DNA from: Allomyces macrogynus ATCC 38327
Lineage: Eukaryota; Blastocladiomycota; Blastocladiomycetes; Blastocladiales; Blastocladiaceae
Length of the DNA: 64,000 nt
Reading direction: 5' to 3'
NCBI GenBank assembly: GCA_000151295.1
Contig: GG745346.1
Coordinates: 97,117 to 161,116, forward strand
Shown piece after piece: positions 21,910 through 34,154 of this stretch (the stretch's first letter is position 1; every line of letters starts with the position of its first letter). Under the pieces are notes generated by a model. It was not told the DNA's origin. It did no database searches and saw only the letters and a program-made list of their open reading frames with translations. The translations under genes were made by a program, and so were the position numbers.

Positions 21910-23220
21910 TTTTGAATCCAGAACCAACGCGTGCGCGCGCCACGGGAGACACAGTGCGTGCAAGTCCGGCCGAAGCACGAGCGCGGCGAGCAACGGCCCA
22001 GTGCGCGTGGCTTGCCGCACGATCGGGGAGATGGGCGTCGACATGGCCAGGTCGGCGAGGGATTCGAGCCGCGGGACGGGCGCTGGCCGAGAGGAGGAGG
22101 AGGGGGAGGAGGAGGAGGAGGAGGAGGGGACGCTGCGTGGGGAGTCGGGCGGCGACGGGTACACGGGCGCGACCAACGGCGCGTCGCTGCATTGAGCGTC
22201 GCACGCGCTCAGCGACGACACCGACGCGGTCGACGACAGCCGGCGCAGACGGCGCGTCGTCGTGGATGCGGTCGGGAGCGGTGGGGAGAGCGAGACAGCG
22301 TCGGGTGCCACCGCCGCCGTTGCGGATGACGCCGATGCGCGTCGCGGCACCGACGTGGGCGGATCCGACCACCGCCGCGTCGCCTGGGGCAGCGCCGCCG
22401 AGTCCGACGCGGACCGTTCGCGCAGATCCGGAGCGCGCCGCGCTGGCAGGTCCGACCCCATCGACGTCCTGCGCGCCGACACTGGCACTTCCGACCCGGT
22501 CGATGTCCTGCGCGCCTGGCTCGTCGTCTCGGGCGCGCGCACCGCATACAGGACCGAATCGTCGCTCCTGTGCGTGTACAGCCGGCACTGCATGATCGCG
22601 CGGGTATCGGCCTCATCGAGCGACTTGTCGTGCGCGGCCAGGAGCTTGAGCAAGAGCCCGTGAATGTACAGGTTGGCGCGCGGTTTCGGGTGCAGCGCGC
22701 GCAAGTCCTCGCGCGCGGTCGGCAGGTGCGTGAGCGGGACCGAGACGCCGGGCAGGAGCACGTCGCCGTCACACTCGCAGTCCGATATCGGCTGCGGGGC
22801 CGCCGTGGATGGGGTGGCACTGGCGACGCGCGCGAGGTGCGGCGTGCCGGCTTCGGGCAGAGCGCTCAGCGTCGACAGCGGTAACGCATCGTGCTCGTAT
22901 CCTGGCGGCGACTCCGCGCTGCGGTTGGACGCCGGAACCAATGGTGGGACCGGCGGTGCGGACGGGAGCGGAAGTGGGACGGCGGTCACACAGGAGCTGC
23001 TCGTGGACGCGCTGCGGTTCCGTGGTGCGCCGACGGTGGCGGTGGCGGCAGCGCGTGTCCGCACGGAAGCGGCGCGCGGGGATTTGGCGGGTGTGGGGGA
23101 CTTGACGGCGGCCGCGAGCGAGTCGAAGCTGACGAGCGTGCAGTCGAGCGGGACCGACGGCAATGTGCTTGGGTCGCTGGCCATGGTGATTGGTTGTGGG
23201 TCGAGCAGGGCCGCGGCCAT
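21910..23220 (-). CDS. Hypothetical Ser/Ala/Pro-rich protein, 3' end lost in the gap
   Basis: An ATG at 23220 (or 23184) opens more than 430 residues with strong codon bias. The beginning is Ser/Pro/Ala-rich. A short better-ordered block lies around residues 165-235 (LHPKPRANLYIHGLLLKLL, then AIMQCRLYTHRSDDSVLYAV). After this come Ser/Arg-rich stretches with repeated RRTS-like phosphorylation-type sites and a Ser9 run. No known domain is recognised. Coding character collapses at about 21910, where the low-quality sequence starts, so the end of the protein is unknown. It is divergent from AUH. Confidence 0.58.
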
Positions 23221-23684
23221 GGCGCGGATTTGAGGAGCTGGCGGGTGGAGAGCCGAGCGGCGCGCAAATTGACCACGAGCTCGGCATCACTGGAGTGGCC
23301 GCGTCAGAATTGCAGTTCCTGACGCGCATCCACGGCAAACGCGTGAGATGCAAGCGCTGAACATACGATAGGCACGCGACCATAGATCACAGACAGGCAC
23401 ACGGAGGGGCGCGGTCTGCGGCGCCACACGCGGCCAGCCACTTGCAGAAACCGCATGCGCCGCATGTCTGCGCATGCGCTGAAACGCTAAAATGCGACGT
23501 GGGCTGACACAGGAACCTGACGCTTCGAAGCCCCTCTGCCGCACCGCACCCACCGCACCATGTGATGGACGCGTGCGAGTTGGGGTCCATGGCAGGGGTG
23601 TGAAGTGCCGATCACTCGCAGCCATCACCGAATCCAGCTCTTGCTGTCGCGCCGACCCTCTCGACAAGCACCAGCACCAACAAC
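23221..23684. promoter_or_regulatory. Divergent intergenic region upstream of AUH
   Basis: About 460 bases separate two opposed start codons, so it should carry both promoters. No specific motif can be claimed. Confidence 0.4.
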
Positions 23685-24759
23685 ATGATCCGCTCGCTCG
23701 CCACCACCGTCCTGCGCGCCGCCGCCGGGAGCGCACCAGCCCCCCGTTTCGCAGCCATCCGCACCGCCCCCGCCGCGTTCCGGTTCGCCTCCACGTCGAC
23801 CCCGGCCGTGGCCGATGCCGCGCGCGAAGCCTACATCGAAAAGCTCTCGGGCGCCGACGCGGGCATCACAATCCTGTCCCTGAACCGTCCCAAGGCCAAG
23901 AACGCGCTGTCGCGCCAACTTCTCGCGGAATTCCGCGAATGCCTTGACGCGGTCCGGTTCGACTCTGACACGCGCGTGCTCGTTGTGCGGTCGCTAGTCG
24001 ACCGCGTGTTCTGTGCGGGCGCCGACCTCAAGGAACGCGCGACCATGAACCCGACCGAGGTCGCTGCGTTTGTCTCGTCGCTGCGCGCCGCGTTCTCGGA
24101 ACTCGAGGCGCTCCCGATGCCGACGATTGCCGCGATTGATGGCGCCGCACTTGGCGGTGGACTGGAAATGGCGTTGTGCTGCGATTTGCGTGTTGCCGGG
24201 CCGGGCGCGAAGCTCGGGTTGCCCGAGACCAAGCTCGCGATCATTCCGGGGTATTTTCTCTCCCCGAGTGCATCCGGCAGCGTGCGGCCAGGAATCTGAC
24301 GACATGCTCCGCCCAATTCACAGTGCTGGCGGCACCCAGCGTCTCCCGCGGCTCATCGGTCCCGCCAAGGCGAAGGAACTCATCTTCACCGGCCGCGTCC
24401 TGACCCCGGCCGACGCGCTCGCCATCGGCGTCGTCTCGCGTACTGCCGACGACAGCGCCGTGCCCGGCGCGCTGGCGCTCGCGCGTGAAATCGTGCCGCA
24501 AGGGCCGATTGCCGTGCGCATGGCCAAACTCGCCGTGGACCGCGGGTCGCAGGTGGATTTGGCGTCGGGGCTTGCGTTCGAGCAGACGTGTTATGCGCAG
24601 GTGATTCCGACCGAGGATCGGTTGGAAGGTGCGTGCTCAGAAGGGTTTGGGATGGGAGAGTGGAGAGGGTGGAGCGGAGACTAACAATTGTGGTGGGTGG
24701 GTTCTGTAGGGCTCAAGGCGTTTGCCGAGAAGCGCACGCCGCAGTACAAGGGCCGCTAG
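23685..24759 (+). CDS. AUH: Mitochondrial methylglutaconyl-CoA hydratase (AUH-type enoyl-CoA hydratase)
   Basis: Hydrates 3-methylglutaconyl-CoA in leucine breakdown in the mitochondrial matrix (family knowledge). Three exons: 23685-24250, 24324-24628 and 24710-24759, 306 residues. Joins keep frame with donors GTATTT and GTGCGT. The first 40 residues are rich in Arg/Ala/Ser with few acids ([15 protein letters not shown]), a good matrix presequence. The crotonase core follows: [11 protein letters not shown] forms one oxyanion-hole strand, [17 protein letters not shown] carries the first catalytic Glu, and [20 protein letters not shown] carries the second Glu, the latter split by intron 1. The end, [15 protein letters not shown], is characteristic of AUH rather than of the beta-oxidation hydratase ECHS1. 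Other crotonases remain possible but less likely. Confidence 0.94.
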
Positions 24760-25133
24760 ATGGTGGTTGTGCGATGATGAGGCATCCTGATTTGGAGGGA
24801 GTTTGGCGTGGAACTACCATTGCAATTTTGTGTCGTCTATGAGCACACAGGCTTCCGTCTTTTCGTCGCTCAGTGAGGCTGGAGTTGCAGGCAGCCATGC
24901 CAGCGTTGATGCACAATGTCTGTGATTTGACATCCGTTACGTCTGCGACTTCACGACGCGACACGGACCAAAAGCGTCAGAGCTGTGGATGGTCAGCGCC
25001 ACAGGGTGGTTGCCTACTCGAAGTGAAGCTCACATTTGCATGGGGATCTGATGCTGGCAGCATGCTCTCTCGTCTCGTGCAGGAGGCCCAATGATTTGGT
25101 CGGAACAACAGACCTCAATAACAGAGCCGATAC
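24760..25133. other. Spacer after AUH
   Basis: No gene seen; short frames only. Confidence 0.45.
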
Positions 25134-25829
25134 TTGAGCGATCAGATGATTAGCGTCAGGTTGCACTTGTGCTCCGACCACTATGATCGCATTGTTTCCC
25201 TCGAGCGGCCTGACGCGGTTATTATGCGCGGGTCCGTGCGGTATGCCCTGGATCCCAGCCCCCGATTTATAAGTCTCGGCCTTGGCGTTTTGCGCCGATT
25301 TGACCCAGCCCGCGATCAAGAACACGAAATCGCGGCAAGCGATCCCTACAAAATGGTGTCCAAGAGCGTTCACTGCCTTGTAACGATTGGTGCGAAGGTC
25401 CCTTCCGATGCCACATTCGAGAGGGCCGGCATTATCCTCGCGCATCGCCAGTAAACCATCACGGCCATGACGCAGTACGCATCGAACAACACGCCTGTGA
25501 ACTGGCGGCTAGAGATGGACGAGTGTGAAGTCCTGGGTACGATCATGATTGATGCGCCAGCCGCATCGTCACCATCGCCGTCGTTTACGATTGAGGTGAT
25601 GTACGGTCGAATCGAGATGATTGCGAATCACGGACGAGGGGACGACGGGCCAGTTCTGGACGCGGAGTTTCTCCGGTTTCTGACATGCATTGTTTTGGTG
25701 TCGAATGTTTGTTTCTGTTCTCGGCTTCCTCTTGATCAATTCATTGTCTTGTCATGCTCTCACAGCTCTCACAAATGGACAAAAAATGAAGGGGCATCAA
25801 TCTATCTTCGAGACATGGACCGGACCTAG
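25134..25829 (+). other. Possible decayed gene: two in-frame blocks separated by TAA
   Basis: Two open blocks, 25134-25454 and 25467-25829, lie in the same frame with a TAA between them at 25452-25454. Both have moderately coding-like codons (for example DPYKMVSKSVHCLVTIG and NWRLEMDECEVLGTIM). No domain is recognised and no convincing intron removes the stop. A pseudogene, or two chance frames, are both possible. Confidence 0.25.
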
Positions 25830-25879
25830 CTCTTCCTCACATCGCAAATTCCCGACATGCAACCTTTTCAACTCCGCAT

Positions 25880-28800
25880 CTAGTTCTGCACGTTCTCCGC
25901 GAGCCAGGCCTGGACGGGCGCGCGGTCGCGCTCGAGCCAAGCGGCCTGCGCGCGAATCTTCTCAAGCGTCTGCATCAGCGCGCGGTCCACGGCCTTGGTG
26001 TCCTTGCCGGCAAAGAAACCCTCGACCTCGGTCTCGGCAAACTCGGCCGACGCAAAGTCGCCGGCAATCGCCACGCAGTGCGCGAGCAGCGACAGCGACT
26101 GCTGGTACCGCGCGTAGAGCTCGTCCCAGCGCTGCTGGACAAACTTCCACGCCAGGGCGCGGCCACCGGCACGCGCGTTTGCGGCAACGGAACGCAGCGG
26201 GTACATGACGTCTTGCGGGCGAACCTTGGACTCGTCCATGGCGTACTCGAGCAGGCCAGCGAGCAGCGTCGAGTCCTGCACGTGGCCGAGCGCGCCGAGC
26301 GCAGCCAGACGCTGGTCCATGGGCGTCGACTCGTTTTCCCAGATGGCCTTGACGGCCTCGAGCTCGGCCGAGTGCGGCTCGCCGCCCTTAGCCGCGGGCG
26401 AGACCGACGAGTGGCGCAGCACAATCGCGTAGACGGCGCCGCGCAAGTTCGGGTGAATCGCGTGCGTGTCACCCTGAATAAAGCGAGCGAACCGCGCCTT
26501 GGCCTGCGCAACGAGCTCCTTGTCGCCGGCCATACCGGCCTGGCCAATGGCCAGCTGGCGCTTGAGCCCGTCGAGGTGCGATTCGCCGTCGGGGTACTCC
26601 CAGCCCATGGCGTGCGCCGTGGGCGCAAAAATCGACCTCTGCAGCGCCGCGAGCTGATCGGCAACGGGCTCGGGCTCCATGGCCCAGACCGTCTTGACCT
26701 GCGAGAGCTTAGCAGCGATCGCCTCGAGCACAATGTACTCTTGCTCGCCCTTGAAGTGCGAGAGCAGGGCCAACGCGTCGACCGTCGACGAGTACCCGGC
26801 CGCGGCCAGAGCAAACACGTCGCTCACGAGACCGACACGATCAGCCGTGGGCACAAGACCGTGCTCGACGGCCTCGCCGAGGCGCGCCAGATCGGCGGCC
26901 GCGTACTGCACGCGGTAGAAGTTGGCCTGGTCGAGGTTGAGCTTGTAGAAGTCGACGGGCACGGCCGTCGGCTTGGCGGGCAGCGCAAACGTGCCCTCCT
27001 TCTGCTTGAGCACGACCGACGCCGAGTTGGTGGGCTCGCCGCCAACGTAAGGCGCCAGCGGGCACCACCAGACCGTCTCGTCCTCGTCAGCCGTCGCGTC
27101 GCCCGTCGACAGGAACCGCGCCTGCTTGACGGTCACGGCGTTGCCCTGACGCTCGGCCGTGATCACCGGGTAGCCGACCTTCTGCGTCCAGAGCGTCATG
27201 AACTCGCCCACGTCCATGCCCGACGCCTCGGAGAGAGCGGCCCACAGGTCGGTCGTTGCGGCGTTGCGGTACTTGAGCCGCTGAATGTACTTGCGCACGC
27301 CCGCGAGGAACACATCCTCGGTGAGCCACGACGAGAGCATGCGAATGACCGATGCGCCCTTGGAGTACGAGATCGCGTCAAAGATTTGCGAAATCTCAGC
27401 CGGGGACTTGACGGGTACCTCGATCGGGTGCGAAGACCGCATCGCGTCGAGCGTGAGCGCGCGCGCCATGTCGTTGCCGACAAACGCGACAAACGAGTCC
27501 CATTCCGGGAACAGGTGCCGCGCGATTGCGAGTGTCCCGACAAACGTGGCAAAGCCCTCGTTGAGCCAGAGCTCGTTCCACCATTGCCTACGCTCGCAGA
27601 ATCAGAGTGAGCGGATGGACGCGGCGGCAGTGAGTTTCAGACCGACGGACTTACATCGTGACCAAGTTGCCAAACCACTGGTGCGCCAGTTCGTGCGAGA
27701 CAATCCCCGCAACACGTTCCTTGGCGAGCGCCGTCGACTTCTTATCGTCGAACAAGATCGCGGCAGTGCGGTACGTGACCAGCCCCCAGTTCTCCATGGC
27801 ACCGGCCGAAAAATCGGGCACGGCCATCATGTCCATTTTCTGCAGGCGATCTGAGGTCAGTTATCGCTTTCCGTTTCCTGAAGCGAACACGAGAGCGTAC
27901 CGGGAGCGGGTACGGCTCGCCAAACACGGCCGAAAAGTACTCGAGAATGCGCACAGCGCACCCAAGCGCAAATTTGCCCTGGTTCGAAAGCCCACGCGTC
28001 GTGTAGATGCGCACCGTGACCTGGTTGGGCAGCGCCGGGCAGTTGGGCGCCGTCTTGGCCTGAATGTACTCGAAGTCGCCCACGGCCAGGGCGAGCAGCT
28101 GTGTTCACGACGGAAAATCACGCGTCAGACCATGATTTCGGGGCGACGCGAGAGAAAAAAATGCGTTCAGGCACATACATAGGTCGACATGACGGGCGTG
28201 CGCGCGAACTTGACCGTCTTGTGCGAGGCGAGCGTCGGGTGCGCGTCCTCGGAGACAATGTTCATGTTCGACAACGCCGACAGGTCCTTTTGCACGTTCA
28301 AAATTACGTCAAACGTGGCCTTGAGCGCCGGTTCGTCCCAGCACGGGAGGCAGCGGCGCGCGTCGGTAGCTTCAAATTGCGTGACAACCATGAACCTTAC
28401 GGTGATGAGAATCGAGCGTCGCAACGGAAAAGAGGGTCAGATCGTGAAGGGAGAGGGGCAAGCAACATACGGCAGAGAAAAGTGGTCACACAGTACTTTT
28501 TGGTGCCGTCTGGGTCCGCGTACGACGACCGATAGAAGCCGGCCATCTTGTCATTGTGGATGCCCTGGAACTCAATGGTCACGCGCGCCTGCGCGTCGGC
28601 CGGCAGCTCCTGGTCAAAGTGCAGCGTCGCCTGCTGCAGCTTGTCGTCGTAGGTGATGCTCGATGCTGGCAGAGTCGCTTCAGTCTTGATGCGCGTGAGC
28701 TGCACGCGCGCGGCCTTGATGTCGAGCTCGTAAGCGTTGACGACGATCGTCGAGGTGGCGTGCACAATCTTGACGTCGGCGTGCACGATGCCGTCGAATG

Positions 28801-28900
28801 TAAAGGACTCGAGGTCGGGCGTCAGCTCGAGCGTGTAGTGCTCGGGCACGACCGTGGCCGGCAGGATCTCGCGGCCGCTCGCGTCGGCGGTAATGCTCAT
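25880..28900 (-). CDS. APE2: M1 family zinc aminopeptidase (puromycin-sensitive / Ape2 type)
   Basis: Removes N-terminal residues from peptides; zinc metallopeptidase of the gluzincin clan. Five exons: 28900-28497, 28395-28179, 28098-27901, 27839-27655 and 27587-25880, giving 903 residues, the usual length. Donors are GTACTG, GTATGT, GTACGC and GTAAGT; every join restores a family motif. Seen: [18 protein letters not shown] (about 138-155), the exopeptidase motif GAMEN (about 286-290), and the zinc site HELAH at about 322-326 with the third ligand Glu 345 in LWLNEGFA. The C-terminal ERAP1-like helical domain fills the last exon. The ATG at 28900 starts a cytosolic form. A further in-frame ATG at 29044 would add 48 residues rich in Arg and Ser, resembling a mitochondrial or vacuolar leader. 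Confidence 0.95.
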
Positions 28901-31103
28901 GATGGATTTCTTGCTCGTCGTCGAGGTGCAGGACGTGCTGGGAGAGAAGAAGCGCGCTCGGAGAGAAAATGCGCCGACTTGCGAGCATGGTGAAGCTGGT
29001 CGGTGTTGCCTCCCGGAGCTGGCAGCCAGCCGGCAACGGGTCAAGTCGCGGCTTCATGCTGTGGTCAACCCCGACCCACGTTCTGTTCTGTTTCACCATA
29101 CCTTCGCTTCGATGCGTTACACACTGTTTCATCGTCAGCTGGCTCGACCGCACGTTGACTTGGTATTGTCTGAGGCCAATGATTGCCGTGACGGCCATCG
29201 TTTGAGTGACTGTTCAGGCAATAAATAAGAGCAGATCAGGCAGACCCGATGCGGATCCTTCGCGAGGGGGCGGCCGAGCATGAATTGAGAGAGATGATCT
29301 CAATAAATGTGGGCTCCATTGACGGTGGATACCATGGAGGGCCCAGCTCGACTGTGTTGTTCCAAACCATCAATACAACACACAGAAAATGCTTACCGAC
29401 TTCGCACACATGCAGACTTGCCCTTCCCCGCACCCGGGACACGATATGGAAGAGGTGAAGCACACGGATCACTTATTCCGTGGTCGCGCCTGCTTTCTCC
29501 ATCAGTCATGGCACCATCCATTTTGATGCATGTATGGCGTCGGCAGAAGAGCCGACAGATCTCGGAGCGCAAGTGATATGGAGCCCCATTCGGCGCGCTC
29601 GCTCCCGTATTCGCGCCGGCCGCCGTTGCAGTGGAAGCCGGTTCGGTCGACCAGTATGCCGATCAATATGCCGTCGTCGCCCTGCGCGCACCTGCTTCGT
29701 ACCATGGGGCGCCAGTTTTGTATCCTGTGACTCAGGTCTGTCCTGTACCCCAAACATGAATTGTGCACGCAACAACGTTTCTCGTTTCTCACTGTTTGCC
29801 ATTGACCTACATGATCGGCATAGACGTGCGTGACGGTTCTGACGCTGCCAGTGACGAATGGGACGACAGGACCGGGTTGACAACACCAAGGCTATGGCTG
29901 AGGCCAACACGGTCGTCTACTGCGTTGCCATTAAAAAAGGGCCTGTACCACCCAATGGCGCCGTCTTCAAGCGCCCGAGACTCTACCCACGCGCAGCTAC
30001 GCAACCATACATACACGTCGACCAGCACCCCAGCAGCACTGCGCCTACGCGAACGAGTGAGAGCTGGTGGGCAAGATCAAGATTGATGATTTTTGATCCG
30101 GGTGCCGTTGCGATGAAGTCGTTCTTGCTGGAGCTGGGTGTGATGGTGTAAATGCGGTGCTGGCGCGCGTCACGAGCGAAACGACAGGACGGACGTGGAT
30201 GAAGTCTCTCAGAGTCGCTGTGGATCAGGGTTGCCCAGACGTACGCTGGTCATGACTTTCACGCTGCTTTTGTAGTGTTGGTGTGCTGACGCAACTGCTT
30301 TCCATAGGTCTTCAACATGGCCCATCAATCTTGATCCCCCGTTCGAGTTCCATTGGTTGTTCTGTTGTTGGTTTTAACAGGGGTCAGTCTTCGTTCCTCT
30401 TCGAGTTTATTAGTGATCGCCATTGGCTCCAGTGCATTCGCAAAGTTGGGCATGTCCCAAACCTTTCTCACATTGAGCTCGTGGTTGATTCTCACACATG
30501 GCCAATTTTCAGGTTCGACAGATCGAAGCATTGCGTGAAATGTTTTCCAGCGGTCATGATTCGCAGAGGCACGCAGTTCGCGGCCACAACCACATCTTCT
30601 ATGTCAATTCGACGCTCCACAGCATTGTTCGCCTTTGAGATGTACAGCATGAACCGATACAAGGCCTATGTTCTTTTCACTTCGTCAACGAGTTCTGATC
30701 ACGGCGCACGCAGTGCGATTTTCTAAGTTCGACCTGAGCACAAAAACGAGCGCGTTCCCAAAGTTTCGCTGTGCAGCGTGCATGAGCAGAACCCAAGGAT
30801 TCAAATGGATAGAAGATGATTTCGTCTTGATGTCTCTCTCTGTAAAAATCCGCGCCCAAACGCAACACAATAGCAAAGCAAAAGCCGCAACAACAACACA
30901 CGAACCCACGCAACAGCAAGCCGGCAAACGGCAAACGACAGCGCAAAACAAACCAAATGTAAATGACCCCCGTCATGGCCGCTGGGGTATTGCGACGCGT
31001 CACCAGCGGCCAACGAGGGAGTGGATGAAGGGTGATGATAATGAATGAATGATCGCGCGACTCACGCGCGCGCGCCTTGGTGAGCAACAAAAGAATAACA
31101 AAC
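28901..31103. other. Intergenic, 2.2 kb, no supported gene
   Basis: The first 150 bases may be coding if the upstream aminopeptidase start is used. A plus-strand frame at 29858-30151 (97 residues, ending SFLLELGVMV) has mild coding character but no homology I recognise. The rest is AT-richer and shows nothing. Confidence 0.4.
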
Positions 31104-32452
31104 TTAGCGAATCACGACCGTCTCTTCGAGCGCCGACGTCTCGAGACTGCCGAGCAGCGGCGCCTTGAGGACAGCTGTCGCGGCAGCATGGTCGTCGACG
31201 GCGGTCGTCGGCGACTCGATCGCCTCAGTCGCAGGCCACGAGCAGAAGAGCTGCATGATGAACCCGGCGAGCGTGCCGCCAACGTACGGGGCAATGAACG
31301 GCACCTGGAAGCGGAGGAGAAAGGCTACGATGAGCGAGAGAACGTGGAAAGCGCGAAGCGAGAACATGACAATGATGGCGTACCCAGAAGTAGTAGCTGC
31401 ACGCGGCCCATACCTGCGACCCGTACCCGGCCAAGGCCAGCATGACGCGCGGCGCAAAGTCGCGAGCCGGGTTGATCGCAAACGACGTCTCACCACCGAG
31501 CGCGACACCGACGGCCAAGATCGAGAGCGCGACGGCGACGGGCGGGGACAGCTTCTTGGCCATGCCGTTGCGCGGGTCGGTCGCGCCGAGAATGCCGAGG
31601 ACGAGCACCATCGTACCCACCATCTCGACCAAGAACGCACCACCCGTCGACATGTAGGGTGCCGGGTAGGTTGCGAAAATGCCAGCAGTCGGCGCGGGCG
31701 ATCCGGGCTCGAGCGTCCAGTCGGGCACGGTACGAACGCCGCCGTCGGCGTTCTGGATGCCGTTCAGGTAGCACAGATAGACGACGAGCGACCCGAGGAA
31801 CGCGCCAATACCCTGCGAGACAATGTAGAACGGAACCTTGCACCACGGGAATCCGCGGTGCACGGCCATGGCGAACGTCACGGCCGGGTTCAGGTGGCCG
31901 CCGGAAATGTCGCCGGCGAGCAGGACGCCTGGTAATGGTGATGGAGAATGGTGTCAGATGCGAGAGACATCAGCAACACGCGTTCGAACCACATTTGAAT
32001 GCATCGCGAACATAACCACGCGTACCAAGGAAGATGCCCGCAGCAAACCCAACGCGACTAGAGAAAAGAAGTGGAGGAGAGCCATCCGTCGTCAGCATTC
32101 CGTCATTCCATGTTCGCACATCGCTCCCTCACTCGCCCACCACTCCACGTTCGATGAGAAGAAAAAGCCAAACATACACAGAGAGAGCATCGCCCGCGGC
32201 GCCATTCGAGAGCACCGACTGAGCGGCGGAGCCCTCGCCGATGAGAACGAGCATGAAGGTGCCGAGGATCTCGGCGAGGTATTCGCGGCAGGTGGCCTGG
32301 AATCGCGTGAGCGCTGTTGCCGGGCTGGATGCGACCGCGACCGCGGCCGTGTCGATCTTGAGCGCTGGCGCCGGCTGGCGCGTGAGCGTCTCGTCGGCGG
32401 CGAGGCCCACCTCAAGGTCGACCATGGTGCGGTTCGGGCTGCCGTTGGTCAT
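31104..32452 (-). CDS. Aquaglyceroporin (MIP family channel)
   Basis: Membrane channel for water and glycerol-like solutes. Four exons: 32452-32178, 32057-32026, 31928-31384 and 31304-31104, 350 residues. Exon 2 is only 32 bases, with GTATGT and GTACGC donors around it; it is needed to read VGFAAGIFLG in frame. The first pore motif is NPA in GGHLNPAVTF (about 116-118). The second is NPARD (about 255-259); the Asp after Arg marks the glycerol-conducting subgroup. Six hydrophobic spans are visible (EILGTFMLVLIG, the exon 2/3 span, FYIVSQGIGAFLGSLVVY, LVEMVGTMVLVLGIL, AVALSILAVGVAL, VPFIAPYVGGTLAGFIM). The N- and C-terminal tails are polar and may be regulatory. An in-frame ATG at 32476 is a possible longer start. 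Confidence 0.95.
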
Positions 32453-34154
32453 GACCACTTGAGCGCGGAGAAGCAAGGGTGCAAGTTGGGCAAGAGGGAG
32501 TTGGTTTGGTACTCTTCAGTCTTGAGGAGCAATCGCGGGCGCAGGTGACGGGCCAGCCTTTTGTATGGATCCGGTCCCAGCTAGCGTACGCCTGGACGTT
32601 CCAGCATGGATCAGAGCGGGTCGTCCATCGCTCGCGGGTCCGTGCGTGTGCGACTTGCGGCGCGCGATGATCCGCCATGACGCTGCCCCCGGCCATGGCG
32701 TCGCCTCGCTGCGTACGTTCGCCTTGGCTCTGGCCGGGCCGACAGTTTCCGAGCGCGCCCCCTGTGCCTGCACCCCGGCTCTCGTCCTGCACCCCGCTGT
32801 ACGCAAGATGCTGGTTCGGCGGCGCCAAAAAGCCAACGCCGCCCACGGCGCGCCGACTTTTGCCAAAACGCTGGCAGCATGGAAATTTGGAGAGTGACAC
32901 TTGGGCGGCGTGATCCTCGTCATCATGAAAAGGTATGCACGCATGGCCCTGCGCTTCGCAGCACCTTGTGTTGCCCGCGCAGGCATCGCGGACAAACACA
33001 TGGATTCCATGCAAAGGAGAACGGGCACGCGTTTTCTTACGTTCCACATTTCCAAACGCGTGCCGTTCCATCTTTCCACTGAAGAAAAAACTCAGCGCGC
33101 GCCAGCCGTGAACGTCCGCGCTGCGCCCGGCGCCGACCATGGCCGGATCACGGCCTTCAACGCCGCCCGCGCGTTCTCGTGGCGCCCCCGCTCTTCGAGC
33201 ACTGGTCGCCCCGTGCGCGCGGTAACGAGATGGGGCTGAACGAAGTTCGGTCGGCGCACCCGGTTCCGCACTCCATGCGTGCGTTCTGTGCAAGTTGGAT
33301 CATTGCGACACGGAACGATGTCAACAATTTTGACAAACCAAAGTGCCGCGCGCAAGTTCACCGTCTGTGCGTCAGCAAGCTCCGACCTTGCACCGGTCGT
33401 CGCCGAATCCATGCGGCATGCCGTTGCGTGCAGCAAGGGACCAGCTGACGCGATCGATCCCGTGTTGGATAATATATTTCGCGGTGCATCGCAGGATTTG
33501 ACCATGATTGTGGCCGTTTCGACGCAAATTGGTGGCTGCGGCGGTTCGCCGCTTGCATGGAGTCCATGGGGCGCCCTGCGGTAAGTCGCCACGCGATCAA
33601 GTGTTCTGGGAAGGGCCCAACCGACCGCACTTGCCAAAGCGTTGCCAAAGCGTTTGCCAGAGGAACCGCCGCCGCGGCGAAGGGCGAAGCGTGCGCGCAG
33701 ATCGAACCGCTGCCCTGCCTCGAGGCAAAGCACATGTGACGTGAGCGACACGTGCTTGTCACGAGCGACACGCTGCGAGGCTGTTCGCCAACCGATTCTG
33801 AAGCGAACCGACAGCCACTTCGCGCTGGGCGTTCATCTCGTGCAAGCCAGTGATCCGCCTTTGATCGACGCGCGTGCAATACAATATCGCGGTTGTCCCA
33901 CCTCGACCGCCCACGGCTGGCGCCGTTGCTTATCGAGCACGGCCAAAACTCTTGCACATCAGTGATTTTGCTGGTGCGCAAATTCGGGACGTGCCATCAT
34001 TTCTCCAGCGCTGGCAAAGGTGAGATCCCTTGTCTCTTCGATGAAACCAGAATCAATCGTCACATTTGTGGCACCACCCGCTTCCACAACCCACCACGAA
34101 TCGCAACATATTTTGTCCCCCTGACGCACTCACAGAACCGCACTCCCAACGGTT
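32453..34154. other. Intergenic, 1.7 kb, no supported gene
   Basis: Overlapping frames on both strands without domain, splice or composition support. It holds the aquaporin promoter and the 3' flank of the MYND-array gene. Confidence 0.45.

Noticed and set aside
26078..27610. A 510-codon plus-strand frame opposite the aminopeptidase
   Set aside because: The same antisense effect; no start context or domain.
29858..30151. A 97-codon plus-strand frame in the 2.2 kb spacer
   Set aside because: Mild coding character only; no homology, splice signals or start context strong enough to call a gene.
32412..33293. A 293-codon minus-strand frame upstream of the aquaporin
   Set aside because: Low-complexity translation overlapping the aquaporin start in another frame; nothing recognisable.
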